A stretch of DNA of 64,000 nt from Lasiosphaeria ovina (Eukaryota; Ascomycota; Sordariomycetes; Sordariales; Lasiosphaeriaceae), in NCBI GenBank assembly GCA_033439765.1, contig JAULSN010000004.1:2552001-2616000 (forward strand), read 5' to 3'. A program made the position numbers and the translations under genes. Within the stretch, counting starts at the first letter, position 1. The number at the start of each line of letters is the position of its first letter. Of the stretch, positions 44,297-57,102 are shown piece by piece. The notes under the pieces were generated by a model. The model saw only the letters and a program-made list of their open reading frames with translations. It made no database searches and was not told the DNA's origin.

Positions 44297-44964
44297 TTCT
44301 GCGTCTATCTGGGGAATGAATAGTAATGGGCGGGAGAAGCGAAAAAGGTGCGGATAGATGGTAATAAGGGGCGGAGAGAGATGCAGTTGATCTCCACAAA
44401 CCTTGCCTTGGCTTTGCTGCAACCACTCGGCTGTGTATCTATGTATTGTATGTAGGCTTGGTCTCCCTATGATGGATTGTTTTATGGATAGGACAGGGCC
44501 TGAATCTGATACAGGGGGTGAGGACTAAGGGAGAAGAGAAGAATGCATGAGGAATAAAAATAGCTGAGAATGGATGTGCGTGCGTGTGCGTGTGTGTGTG
44601 TGTGTGCGTGTGTGTGTGTGTGTGTGTATGTTGAGTGTCGTCTCCGTGGTTGGGTCACTACATAAGGGCTGTAACGTCAATTCCACTGTGAGGAAAGCAG
44701 AAAATGGATGCCAGGTTCTACGAGATATCACCATCTTTATTTACTTTTAACTTTTAGAGAGGGAAGGAAAGCACACGTTATTACCTCCTCGCGAGCTAAG
44801 TAAATAAGTACGAAAAACAAGTAGCGCCGAGGATAGTACCTCGTCAAATGAAAGAAAAAAAAACAGGAAAAAGAATGAGGAAAGGGGGAATGAAAAGCAA
44901 GAAGAAAGAGGAGAATGAAACTATTAAGATAAAAATAAGGAGACCAAAACAAAAACAAAAGGTC
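44297..44964. other. Intergenic region with GT microsatellite
   Basis: No gene is seen. An interrupted (GT)n tract occupies about 44577-44630 in the Nup85 downstream region. Confidence 0.6.
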
Positions 44965-45035
44965 TGCATCAGCCGTGAATCGAACACGGGGCCCATCGAT
45001 GGCAACGATGGATTTTACCACTAAACCACTGATGC
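44965..45035 (-). tRNA. tRNA-Gly (anticodon GCC)
   Basis: A 71-nt cloverleaf on the minus strand. Acceptor GCATCAG pairs with CTGATGC, discriminator A. The D arm has TGGTTTAGTGG, the A box. The anticodon stem CATCG/CGATG encloses loop TTGCCAT with anticodon GCC (reads GGC). The T arm has GTTCGATTC, the B box. No intron. T-rich tracts (TTTTGTTTTTGTTTT) follow on the minus strand as polymerase III terminator. Confidence 0.97.
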
Positions 45036-45850
45036 TGTTTTTCGGAGTAACTCGTTTGATGCATATTCGCTACAGTATTTGGGGCTAAGGTCTAGCGTCC
45101 CGTTTTCTTTACACCATACTCACCATACCGGGGAGGATGATGGATTGCATACTTGAGAAGTTTTATTTCCTTTCTTTTATTGTTTCCCATATACTTGGGT
45201 GTGTGTATTTGATCGAATACTTGATATATGGTATTGCCTTTTGTTGCCTTGCCTCATTTAGGTTGTGAGGTGCTTACTTGCCTTTTGCTCTGTTTCGTGG
45301 AATTCGGGGCAGGGGAAATTCTTCCCATCTTGAATTTAAATAACGCGTTACCTAAGAGGTGTGCTATTATTGACAAGGCCCCAATGCTTATAAAAGGGCA
45401 TAATTACGGCGGCGGCGGCGTGTGGTGGTATTGTCTTTCTACTGTTGAACTCCACCCCCTAGTAGACATGGTGGTGGTGGTGGTGGTGTGATTTATTTAC
45501 TGGAATCAGGTTTGGGACAGAGAATACGACTGTCAAATTGGTCCTCCTGGTTCTCTTCTAAACTAGATGGTTCTTCTGATTGCTTTTTGCTTTTTTCTTT
45601 CATCATGAAATGAAGTTGTCCGAATGAAAAAAACAACCCCTGACCGGCGCAGGTTGAACGTGCCCGGCCCCGAACGCCAAACATACATGGTTCCCTGCAT
45701 CGCCCCGCAAACCAGTCCGGGTTGATCTCGAGACGAGCAGGGAAATATACTCAATCCAGGTTGACTGACTGCGCACGTCCATCCCACCGAGAAACGGAGA
45801 AAACGGGGTTAACAGAATACCCCGGGAGTCCCGGCGCCGCCGGCGCCTGC
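45036..45850. other. Intergenic region, no gene seen
   Basis: Contains a (GGT)n tract at about 45470-45489. Otherwise I see nothing interpretable. Confidence 0.55.
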
Positions 45851-46379
45851 CTACTCCAGCCACGCGGCCTCGGCCTGCAGCGTGTCGCGCCACGACTGGC
45901 CGTCGGGCCCGCGGGCAAAGCGCCTGGCGTCCACGACGTCGGCGGCGCCAAAGCTGCCGTACAGGTGCGGGCAGCCGTTGGTGCCGGGGGTCTCGTCCCA
46001 CTTGACGCTGGCGGGGGCGAAGTTGGCGAGGCGCAGCTTGAGGATCCAGAACTCGGGCGTGCTGGCGAAGAAGAGGTCGGCCGTGATGGGGATCTTTTTT
46101 TTTTGTTTTGGAAGGGGGGTGAGCTTGACTTGGCTCTTGCCGGCCGGAGCAGGGGGGATGGATGGATGGTCAAGTTAGGAAGTACGGCGGGGCACTAGCC
46201 CGGCAGGGTAGGCAAGGAAGGCATATGCTCACCTGCCATGCGGTGCTCAGGTGCACAAAGCCATCTTGCCGGTCGAGATCCGAAAGCGGGTATGCCTCGG
46301 GTATCGGATCGGGCGGCGCCGTCGGGGTGATCTTGTAGACGAACTCGGGGAGCGGGGAAGGAGGGGCAACCGTCGTCAT
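45851..46379 (-). CDS. DUF952 family protein
   Basis: Two exons on the minus strand, 46233-46379 and 45851-46093, give 129 aa. The N-terminal half has FVYKITPTAPPDPIPEAYPL and the family hallmark DRQDGFVHLSTAWQ. The C-terminal half has LFFASTPEFWILKLRLANF, VKWDE and CPHLYGSF, ending AEAAWLE. DUF952 is a small widespread family in bacteria and fungi without an established function; the HLST and PHLYG motifs are its conserved core. The acceptor is an AAG after an A-rich stretch, weaker than the usual CAG/TAG, so the intron's 3' border is less certain than its 5' border (GTGAGC). It is probably a soluble cytosolic protein. It faces away from the formaldehyde dehydrogenase gene across 1.26 kb. 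Confidence 0.78.
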
Positions 46380-47634
46380 AGTTCTAGTTTGGGGTTCTAG
46401 TCTGGGGGAGCTTGGTCTTGGATCTGCTTAGCCCGCTTGGACTTTTCTCGGTGAGTTGGACTGGGTTGGGCAAAGCAAGCCGGATAGATGCACGAGTTGC
46501 TGTGTTAGGACCGAGTGTGGCAGTTTGTTGTCTTGTCAAGGGGGACTGACGGCCTGTCACGGGCCCGACGAATGGCCAGAGGGGACGGAGTGGTCGGTGA
46601 GGTCCCCACTTCGGGCTTCCCCTTTTCGGGCTAACGACTTGACAACAACAGAACAACGGTCAAGACCTGCCATGATCTGGCCACGTGCTTTCCTGGTGTG
46701 AGACATAACCAAGCCGGGCTATGTGTCTTGTTTAAACTTGAGCTGCACCACTCACTCACTCAGAGGTGTGCAAGGAGAAACAACGTTAAGAGTTAGACTC
46801 GGTCAGAAGAGTCACAGTTGCACGTGGCCTATACTCAGACAATTGACCGCTCGGCTGCGCGAGAACTTGTATAGGAGGATAGACAATAGAATGTCTCAAA
46901 ACCCAGTGGTGGCCAAGCACGATAAATTGTTGGACCGGATGTAGACGACACATATTATCCGTCACCGGGCCGAACCGCGGGCTGGTTGCGTGCGATGATG
47001 CCTTTGCCAACGAGCCGCCGTCCAAGGGGCAGAAATAGAGACTCGGCAGCTTAAACTAGTGGCCGGGCGACTGGGCTATGCGACAAGACAGACCGAGATC
47101 TGGAGCGTAGGCCTGCTCCGTAGTAACCCATAATCGGCGGTTGGCTGGGAGAGGCTCTGCAGTCTGCACTCGACAGCCGGCCAGAGCCTGAAACTGCCGA
47201 CCCGCGCAGCACGGGAGGATAGGTGATAGGTGGCACAGAATGGAGAGACCCCGGGGGTCGGGGTTTTATTTGGGGAAACCCCAAGAGGGAAAGAGGGCTG
47301 GAGATGTATTCAAAAGATGGAGCGAGCGAGGAAGGAGTGAGGACGAAAGATGCCGCGAAATCGCCGAGCCGCCAGGCCAGGGCATGGAATAGGATAAACT
47401 GCTGTCGCGTTGTAATTATTGCCGGCAATCTTTCGGAACCCCGCCTCTTGGGGGGGAGTGGAGGGGCCATTGAGGGGGCGGGGTTGGATGCGCTGCGCTG
47501 GGCCGGCGGGTTGACAAAAGGACGAACAGGCGGGAGAACAACGTAAAGTACGAATACAGTTCGCGGGGCAGTTTCTGGAGAAGCTTGAGAGAAGAGCAAC
47601 AACTCCAAGGCCAAAAAAATACCAAAAAGCGAAA
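46380..47634. promoter_or_regulatory. Divergent intergenic region upstream of formaldehyde dehydrogenase
   Basis: 1.26 kb without a recognised gene. The long minus-strand open frame that crosses its right part continues antisense through the dehydrogenase and is a GC-bias shadow. Confidence 0.55.
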
Positions 47635-48908
<1,274 letters not shown>

Positions 48909-49688
48909 GGGCTGAAGGCACTGTAACACAAAAGAGATAATTTCTGGAAAGGGATCTGGCAAGGGAGGATTGTTTTTCGAAGCTACGGATGAATGAATCT
49001 GGGAAGCCCGTTCTCATTGTCACTCTGTCTAAATAAATGTCTTTACCCCCTGCTGCCAGACCCTAACCCTCTAATTTGCAGTTGCAAGATTGAGACGAGT
49101 CGAGATGCAACGTCGGGCAACTCTAAATATACGAGTTAAATGTCCTAACTTGAACGAAACAAGATACAGCAACTAACTCTAATGCTTGTTTCTAGGAATT
49201 CCATCAAAGGCCGAATAACAGTAACCTCAGGCTGTCGCCTTTGCGCTTTGGGTAGTCGACACCCGCTTTGGGGGGGGCGGCAGGCAGAGTTTAGGGGTGG
49301 CAGCCGTTCCCAGCATTGATCGAATTGAGAGATGCCACACCAAGCGAGCAACCAATACGCGGAACCAGAATCGACAAGGTGTGCAGACCCCACAATCGCA
49401 CTTGCCTGGTAGACGAACGATCATGAGAGGCCGAACCAAACTAGTTAACAGTCACAGGGAGACAGCAGATACATATGCACCACACAGAGATGTGACACAC
49501 TCGCCCATTGACCACTGGCGAGAGCCGCCCTCAGCCTCACAGCCTGATGGGTTCCTGTCCCGCCCCCTCTTCTCTTTTCTCCCCTCTGTTGTGGTACAAT
49601 TGCAGCTGACAGGGCACCTGAATGAAAAAAACAGCCGGCGGTCGGACGACGAAGACGACGACGACAACGACAACAAAATAATGCAAAA
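48909..49688. other. Intergenic region and leader of the next gene
   Basis: No gene is seen. The last 60 bp before 49689 are (GAC)n/(AAC)n-rich and contain the three-codon upstream frame listed separately. Confidence 0.6.
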
Positions 49689-49692
49689 ATGA
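49681..49692 (+). promoter_or_regulatory. Minimal uORF overlapping the start of the next gene
   Basis: ATG CAA AAA TGA. The stop TGA (49690-49692) overlaps the main ATG (49689-49691) in an ATGA arrangement. If both are in the mRNA, translation of the main frame would depend on leaky scanning or on termination-reinitiation. Confidence 0.5.
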
Positions 49693-51125
49693 GTTTCGTC
49701 TCCAACTACCCGCCCGCCGGGTCCATGACCCGCGTCTTCACGCCGCCGTGTGGGCCCATCACCAACGCGGGCTACGGGCCGTCGTCGTTCATCGGCGAGC
49801 ACGGGCACGCCAACTACGCGTCGTCGTGCGGGCCGCCGGGCTGGCTCGACCGCAACGCCGGCGAGTTCTCGGTCGGCTACTTCTCGCCCGCCATCTGCCC
49901 GGCCGGCTACACGGCGGCGTGCACATGGTACGACGTGGCGCAAGGGCCGCCGCCCGCCGCCGGCACTGAGACGGCCATGAACTGCCTGCCCAGCGGGTAC
50001 GCGTGCAACACGGCCGTGCTGCGCCACGGCACGCTCACCGCCGCCGCCCTCGGCGACAAGAAGAGACAGGAGGGCGCGTCCACGCTCACCGAGGCCCCCT
50101 ACTTCTTCATCCGCTGGCGCGCCCAGGACCTGTCCGTCTTCGAGACCCACCCGCTGTCGCCCGGCGTGTACCTGGTCAACGGGATCCCCGAGTCGACGTC
50201 GGTGTCGACGCCGGCCTCGTCGTCGTCCGCAACAACAGGCCAGACGACATCCCCGTCCAAGTCATCCTCCTCCTCCTCCTCCTCCTCCTCCAGCACCGCG
50301 ATCCAGACCGACACCTCGCCCCCTCCCTCGTCGCCATCGACATCATCATCCCTATCCACGGGGGCGATCGCGGGCATCGCGGTGGGCGCCATCGGCGGCG
50401 TGGCGCTGATCGCAGCGGCGGCCGTGTTCGTGTGGCTGCGCAAGCGCAGGGCAGCAGCACGCGGGACACATCCCACCGTGCCGGAGCTGCACGACCCGAA
50501 AGCCGTGCCCGAGCTCGACGCGCCGCCGCAGGGGGGCGGCCCGAAGGAGCTCGCCGCCGCCAAGGACCCGCTGGACCCGCAGGAGCTGGCCCTGACGGCG
50601 GCAGCGGCAGAACTCCCTACCGAGCGGCACGACCAGAGCACCCCCGCCGAGCTCTCGGCGACGGCGACATCGCCAGCAACAAGGGCCGCGTACCACCTGT
50701 CCACGCCGCCAGACGGCCCGGGCCACGGCGGCGCCGGGGGCAACGACCCGTGGACGCCGAGCCCCGTGGCGTCGACCTCGTCGCCGCACACCGCAACAAC
50801 AGCCACGGCAACAGCAGCGTACATACCAACACCGCCGCCGTGGGCGCCCGAGACGGAGCCGCCGCCGGGCCTGCCGCCGGCGCTGGCATCGGACGGCGGG
50901 TCCGGGTTCGCGGCGGCGCACGACGACGAGCTCGCCGAGCTGCGCGCGCGCAAGGCCGAGATCGACGCCAAGCGCCAGCGCCTGCTGCAGCTGCAGCAGC
51001 TCGACGAGGAGGAGCAGGGCCTGCAGCGGCGCATGCGCGAGCTCGCTTCTGGTGGTGGTTCTGCGGGGAACAGAGGGCGGACGCCGGGGTCTGGGTCTGG
51101 GACTGGGGCGGGGATGGGGGGTTGA
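49689..51125 (+). CDS. Single-pass membrane protein with cysteine-containing outer domain, hypothetical
   Basis: An uninterrupted 478-aa frame. Residues 1-165 form a cysteine-containing domain (RVFTPPCGPITNAGYGPS, SSCGPPGWLDR, SPAICPAGYTAACTWYD, MNCLPSGYACNT, then YFFIRWRAQDLSVFETHPLS). A serine-rich stalk follows (S11 run), then one membrane helix at about 223-252 (LSTGAIAGIAVGAIGGVALI ... VWLRKRR). The cytosolic tail is P/A/T-rich and ends in a predicted coiled coil (ELAELRARKAEIDAKRQRLL through RRMRELA) and a G/R tail. This plan is common among fungal surface or sensor-like proteins often named only by a fragment; I cannot give a function. No classical signal peptide is seen at the N-terminus although the cysteines imply an extracellular domain, so an undetected upstream exon or signal-less insertion is possible. 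Confidence 0.62.
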   Translation: MSFVSNYPPAGSMTRVFTPPCGPITNAGYGPSSFIGEHGHANYASSCGPPGWLDRNAGEFSVGYFSPAICPAGYTAACTWYDVAQGPPPAAGTETAMNCLPSGYACNTAVLRHGTLTAAALGDKKRQEGASTLTEAPYFFIRWRAQDLSVFETHPLSPGVYLVNGIPESTSVSTPASSSSATTGQTTSPSKSSSSSSSSSSSTAIQTDTSPPPSSPSTSSSLSTGAIAGIAVGAIGGVALIAAAAVFVWLRKRRAAARGTHPTVPELHDPKAVPELDAPPQGGGPKELAAAKDPLDPQELALTAAAAELPTERHDQSTPAELSATATSPATRAAYHLSTPPDGPGHGGAGGNDPWTPSPVASTSSPHTATTATATAAYIPTPPPWAPETEPPPGLPPALASDGGSGFAAAHDDELAELRARKAEIDAKRQRLLQLQQLDEEEQGLQRRMRELASGGGSAGNRGRTPGSGSGTGAGMGG

Positions 51126-52036
51126 ACTCTGGAAAAGAGGGGGGATATAAGAGGGGGGTTTCTTGCATTTGGTTACATTTGGTTACATTTGGAAGCAAGC
51201 GTTGCTATTCTTCTTCTTCATTTACCGAGTAATAATTAAATACGTAAGCATGTCCTATCGTCTCTTGTTCGTGGGTTGAGGTGAGGGAGGTCGGAAGGGG
51301 GTAACTAACCCGTATCATGAGCAGTGGTTGCGATACCATGGCATGGCAGTGGGTCATGGTGTTGTTGAGACACAGACAGATAGACGGAAACCCAATAACA
51401 CACTCCGCCAAGAGGAGAGGGGTCAATTTCCTGAAATGGCTTCCAGAGCCCAGACACACCTCGGTATCCCATCTTCTTTCGGCATGTCCGAAGAATGAAT
51501 GAATGGGTGGAGAAGCGGGTTGTTTGTTTGTACCTTGCTTGCCTAAGGCTGTTTCACGAACCACAGGCGGGGAATAAGAGCAAATAAATAAGATAGCCAG
51601 GCACACAGCTCGTGTCTCTAACAGATTACGTTTTTTTTAATCAGACCGTGATCGTGTATTTTCCTTTCATTCCCGGAGGTCGGATGAAGCTTGTGCTGAG
51701 GTGGATAAGGACGGGACGTTGGACGGGACGTCTGTTCGGAACTTCGGTGTGGCCCCACGTTGGTCCCACGTTACACGGCCGTGGGATGGATTCACGTCAA
51801 GTGATAGATACGGATGCGGAATACGGAATACGGAACACAGCCAGACCAGACCCAAGCCTCTAGTCAGCTTATTACCTACTTTACGGAGTGCATATCCGTA
51901 TGTACCTACTTGCCTGCGTATCCTCCTCTCCAAGTATCAAAGACGCTGAGTCACGCTTTTTTTTTGTTCCGCTCTTGGCATACGATATACATGGCAAGTA
52001 CATGGCCATTTCCATCTCCTATCACCCGATGCGAGG

Positions 52037-52058
52037 TTTCATGATCATGATCATGAAA
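52037..52058. repeat. 22-bp perfect palindrome
   Basis: TTT + CATGATCATGATCATG + AAA reads the same on both strands. Made of tandem ATGATC units. Confidence 0.95.
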
Positions 52059-52534
52059 TTACCCTGGCTCTGCCCTGCTCGGTGACCGATGCTAATACGC
52101 AGTAAAGACGAGCCCAACAAACTGCCATGCTTGGGTTACACGGGTATATTACGGTGTGTGCAGGCAAGAAAGCCGCAATGGGAACTTTGGCATCCGGGTT
52201 GGGATGAACCTGGAAACCGGCAACCCACGAGACGTCATGGTTGCCTGCCGCACATGCCTTTTTTTGTTGGCAAAATGGCCCAAGTGTTTCTGGTCGAGTC
52301 AGTTAATCATTACGCAGCTAGAGACATACATAGCCGGCCGGCCGGCAATACCAAACCTTGGTGGCGGTGAGCTTTCTTGTCGCATGCCGCCGGTTGATGT
52401 GTTGGTCTGGCGTCTCGTCTCCTTTTGCACACGCTGGCATATCGGTAAGAGGGAAGCGGTGACAACAAACCCGTAACCATGGCGTACTGGGTGTATTGTA
52501 TTCATGGAAGCTATGTGCATAGGTAACTACCCTC

Positions 52535-52535
52535 C

Positions 52536-52567
<32 letters not shown>
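52535..52567. repeat. (GACA)n microsatellite
   Basis: About eight GACA units, the complement of the GTCT tract at 1747-1779. Confidence 0.93.
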
Positions 52568-54963
52568 CTTTTTGTCACTGGCGCGGGGGGGGAAAACCAT
52601 TGCCACGTATGGATGGGAGAGCTGGCACGAGTTTGGCGGAAGATGCTTGCGATTTTATTGTCGATGCCGCGATGGTGGTGTCGGTGGCAGAGATCGGATT
52701 GAGCTACCGCGCTGTGTGACGACTCGGTGACCCCCTTAACCCCCTCCCCGCCTGCCACCAACTCCAAAGAGAGCAGCTGTCGTGGTGCCAGACGATTCGC
52801 CAAGTTGTGGGCCTTGGCCTGGAATGAAGCCCACTCGAGTCGACATGTTATCTGGAGCTAGGATCGATTGGCGGTGAACTACGGAATAAGGCCGCCGCGC
52901 TGGTCCTGAGTTCGGTGGGTTGTGAGAACCTCTGAAAGCTGCTGGGTAGCTTGTTAGCTTCTTTGTCCAGCGAAGCCACAGCAGCGCACAGCAGAGCACA
53001 GCAGCCGCGGCCAGGCCGTTGGGGAAGGCCTGGAGTCGGGTCTAGGCCGCAAGCGAGAGCCTCACCTGGACCTGCCCCGCCGTCGAGAGACATCCAGTCC
53101 ATCCACGGGTGAGGTGTCTAGGGCGCAAATTGACAGGCCTGGCCTGGCCTGGCCCGCGAGCCGCCTCTGGGCCGCTTGTCCGTCGACGTCCAAAGCCAAA
53201 AAGTCGACGGCCGCGAGACTTATCTACGCGATGCGGATACATCCCTTACGAGTTAAGAATGATGCGCCGCGCGGCAAGACCGGAACGGGTGCCAGATTAC
53301 ACAAGCATGACGTGAAGACACTGGAGCTGGAGCATCCATGGGATGCCGCCAACGCCGGACCGAGCTCCAAGTCCAAGGAAGGCGCCATCCTCTGTCTTTG
53401 GGGGGTTCCCTGGCGCATCCACCAAGCTGGGGAGTTTAGCGTGGCGATCTGGAGCCCGCTGCAGTCTCCGTTTTCGCGCCGTTGCCCCCCTCCATGGAGT
53501 TGCGCTACTTCCATGGATGTATCCGTATTCCATCCCAGCTATCGCTAAAGCTCTGGCTAGCGGCCGGCCGCAAATGCAACCCCGTGTGTTGTTGGGCTTG
53601 GTCTTGCTTGACGGGCCAGACTTGGATGAGCCGTGAGCCAGTCGTCGTGCCCGAGCCATCGTGAAGCCAACTTGAGAGGCCTAGAAGCTCGGCGCTGGGC
53701 TGCCCGTGGCCATATGTCTCTCGGAGCTGAGAGAGTTTAAGACCTGCTGGCGCCACCAAGCCAATGGCTCTCCTCGATAGCGCAGACACTTGCATCTCTG
53801 TTCTGACTTCTGAGACAAGACAAGGGCTGGAGTTCTCGTTTCTTTTTTCTCTCAACGGTTGGTGCACCTACTCGCTAAGGTAAGGTAACTATTCCGTGCA
53901 GTGGTGCAAAAGCCTGTTGGCATTCAAGATCACATCAGCGTCTTGCGCGGGAGACGGCAGCGGTGGAGCCCTGGGCAGGCCAGAAAGGGGAGTCATTGAT
54001 TCTTTCTTCCCTTGGATGGTTCGATGTAATTTCATTCCTCTTTTGCATGCACATACTTACGGAGTACGGCATGGGGGATACAGAGCATAATGCAAGCCCT
54101 TTGAAAGCCTTTTTGCCCTTTGTAGTCCGCAATCTGCCCGTAGGTTTTCGTCGGTTTGTTCTCCAAAACCAGGAGTCCAGGCTTCAGCGATATTGCGCAT
54201 CCGCCAGATCTGCGCCCCCGCGGCCTTGAACGAGGCTCCCTTTGCGCCATCCGACGACCGACGGGTCCGGCAACGGCACGCGAGCACGTCCAAGAAGCCA
54301 AGCGCCATTGGGCCGCCCCCCCGGTTCGCCTCCCCTGCCGTCATTGACCTTCTGGCTGCATGATTACACGGAAGGGAAGTTGCTTGCAAGTCACTTTCCG
54401 GGCACCTCTTTCAGGTGGCTGTAACCATATGCACACACTCATCTCATACTCACTGCCTGCAAGTGGGACTCCCGCCAGGTCAGGACTCTGTCGCTCATCA
54501 GTCGCAGCGCAGGCTCCATTTTTTCGCCGCCCGATCGCTAGCTGCCCGTCGAACCGTTTCCAGCTACTTCCGTGCCGAGTACTGTACCTACACTACTTGC
54601 AGTCACACTAGCCTATCTCTAAACAGGCCAGCGCTTCCCTGGTGAAGCATCCTTGTGAGCGCCCCACGTGAGGGCGAATGCGTTGTTGTCCTCCGAGGAA
54701 GCCTGCTCTTCACTTATAAGGTCCGACTCCCGCTGGCACCCTGCCATCCTTCCACTTCCGGATCTTTTTCTCTCTTTCCGTCACCCACCCGCACCGTTGC
54801 CCCCAACCTACTCCGGCCCACGATAAGCGCGAGGACACCTATCGTAGACTTCTCTCCGACTCTCGACCTGCAGTGCATCCCCTGCCGCACCTGTTACGCC
54901 TCGATCCTCGACCCTCGACGCCCTATCAACAAACCTCGGTGACGCAAGACGCAAACCGACAAC

Positions 54964-55296
54964 ATGCCTCCAAGGAGAATCAAGTGCTCCTTTGACGAGT
55001 GCAAGGCGGCCGCGCAGCGCTTCTCGGGAGACTGCACCTTCTGCGACGGACACTACTGCAACAACCACCGGCTGTTAGAAGACCACAAGTGCAGGAACCT
55101 GGACGACGTAAGTAGTGGTGATGAGGAAGCCGCTCTTGCTGACGACCAGCTGTGGTGGCTCGTCGGCTTGGAGGACGTCTTGTCAGAAGACTCGATCGCT
55201 GACCTGCGAGCCCTTGTGCAGTGCAAGAAGGAGGCGTTTGAGCAGAACGCTATGCAGCTGAACAAGGAACGGACCCAAGTCATCAGGGGCGTCTAA
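54964..55296 (+). CDS. AN1-type zinc-finger protein
   Basis: Two exons by homology, 54964-55107 and 55222-55296, give 72 aa. The protein is essentially one AN1 finger: RIKCSFDECKAAAQRFSGDC, CDGHYCNNHRLLEDHKC, then CKKEAFEQNAMQLNKERTQV ending IRGV. The Cys/His spacing (C-x4-C, C-x2-C, C-x4-H, H-x-C) fits the family. AN1 proteins of this tiny fungal type are thought to act in stress responses or near the proteasome/Cdc48, but this one's partner is unknown. The 114-bp intron (55108-55221, GTAAGT...TGCAG) has no stop and a length divisible by three, so unspliced mRNA would give a 110-aa protein with an acidic insert. The spliced form matches the family's continuous DCKKE sequence, so I take it as the main product. 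Confidence 0.86.
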   Translation: MPPRRIKCSFDECKAAAQRFSGDCTFCDGHYCNNHRLLEDHKCRNLDDVSSGDEEAALADDQLWWLVGLEDVLSEDSIADLRALVQCKKEAFEQNAMQLNKERTQVIRGV

Positions 55297-57102
55297 AATG
55301 ACCCGCCACCCCGTGGTGTAACGTTGTTTCACTCAACCGGCTTCGTCGACAAACTCCGTGCGCGTAAAAGAGACGAGGTTTTGACAACACCAAAAAAAAA
55401 AAAAAAAAAAACCCCTTTCGAGTCTGCCCCCGAGGAGGATCCCTCCGATGGCGGCTGCGGCACCGGCGGCGCGGGGAAAAGACGACCGTGTTTCCCCCAC
55501 GCAACCCGGCCGCCCATCGAAACGACGAACGCGAGACACCACGACTAGATGAGAATCGTCTCCAATCCCCCCACTAGGGATTTTCGCATCATACACTACT
55601 TTACCTGCCTATTCCCCACACACACCGGCGTAAATGGGGGGATTTCACTTCGGATGGGCGGTTTTACTTCGGCGCATAGCATGGCGAGCGATGATTATGA
55701 TTTTGGCCCAACCGTGACCCCCGTCACGTAATTCACCTCAACCCCCCTTTTTCACTGTTTTTACTGTTATTTGAATATCTCGGGCAAGGCGTCAATGGAA
55801 TGGAAACGGCAATACGGCGTGGAAGGAATGGCTTTTTCCCAGTCTCTCCAACTCTCAATGAGGTGGCACAATCAGCGCCCCAACAACTGGCGAGTGGAGA
55901 GGCCTCTCTCGAGCCCCGTTATCTTTTTCGAACATATCAAATGGCTCTGATTTGCTTGCTTTCTTGCGGAGTCTGTTTTTAATTTAGCTATCAGGAGTTT
56001 TGCTCCGCCCAAATACCAAATTCGCCACAATTCTAGTTGCTATTCTTTCCTATTTTACCGGGCCATCAGCGAATGCCCAAATCTGTTGTACCGGCCTGTC
56101 TGTGGAAGAGTTGAAAAATGTGACGCCGTTCGCTGACCCCCAAGCGATCACACTATGACACGCTCTGCTGCTGGCGCCCTGCTCCGATGTCGTATCATGC
56201 ACGACTCAAATTACCTGACAAACTACCTACCGAATAGCTACGGAGTCCGCTAGACGTACATGTACATACCGGAGACACTAATAAGGGGGCCCCGTATGTA
56301 TGTACCCCGTGACAGGCAAAAATCCCGGGGTGGGGGAGCATCCACATCCACCGTCGACACTAGAATGTTAACAGTACGTAGTGCGTCCAGAGGGAGAGAC
56401 GGAGAGAGAAGATATCACGGGGCTGGTTGGGTAGCAATATATTTAATATTCAATGTATGTGCTGTGCTGTACACACACATACTTGAGGGACTTGGCAAAT
56501 CAGGTGAGCCATCTCTTGGCATAACTTGGGCATTGCTACGCGGTTACATTAGACTTGAAATGTCTGTCTTTGCCTCCCGCGCCGTAAATTGCTGTTCTTT
56601 AAAGAATAAAAAAAATTTACTTTTTTTTTTTTTTTTTGGAATCTTACCTTACCTTACCTTGCCTTGCCTTGACCTTACGTGAGAGTGATCTAATACATGT
56701 CCTCTTACCCTCATTCATTGAAAAGAACGCAAGCCGGCGTGGGTGCAATGAGAACTGGTACGCCGTTGTCCTGAGAGAGACGGAGGAGGTTGAAGGAGAA
56801 TAAGGCGGATGTTGAAGTATATTACATTGCACTACATGGCTGTGTCTTATTATGGTCTATTAGAAGGTTATTACATCTTGCCTGTCTGTCTGTCTGCCTT
56901 ACCCGCTACGCTCGCCACGCCGCGCCACACGTATAAACTCATAATACCTGACACGATGGTCGTTCCACCAGGTCGGTGGCACCGTACCTTGGAATGAGTA
57001 AACGCCGCATGAATGCATCAGAACGAGACGTCCCACACGCACGCAGTAGGTGACTCAGTCGGGGTTTCTCACCCGTGCGTGCCTGCCTGCTAGCAGCCTG
57101 CA
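55297..57102. other. Convergent intergenic region
   Basis: No gene is seen between the AN1 and endonuclease III 3' ends. An A19 run is at about 55392-55410, a T-run at about 56620-56637 and a TTACC repeat at 56645-56665. Confidence 0.55.

Larger units (their letters stand above)
51126..54963. other. Large intergenic region, no gene seen
   Basis: 3.8 kb between the membrane-protein and AN1 genes. Open frames are short and none has a recognisable domain. Notable are a 22-bp perfect palindrome (52037-52058), a (GACA)n tract (52535-52567) and GGAATAC repeats at about 51814-51835. The last 400 bp are C/T-rich, as in a promoter of the AN1 gene. Confidence 0.55.

Noticed and set aside
49060..49070. 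ACCCTAACCCT, telomere-like motif
   Set aside because: Less than two repeat units, inside a normal gene region; not a telomere or interstitial array. Could be a chance telobox.
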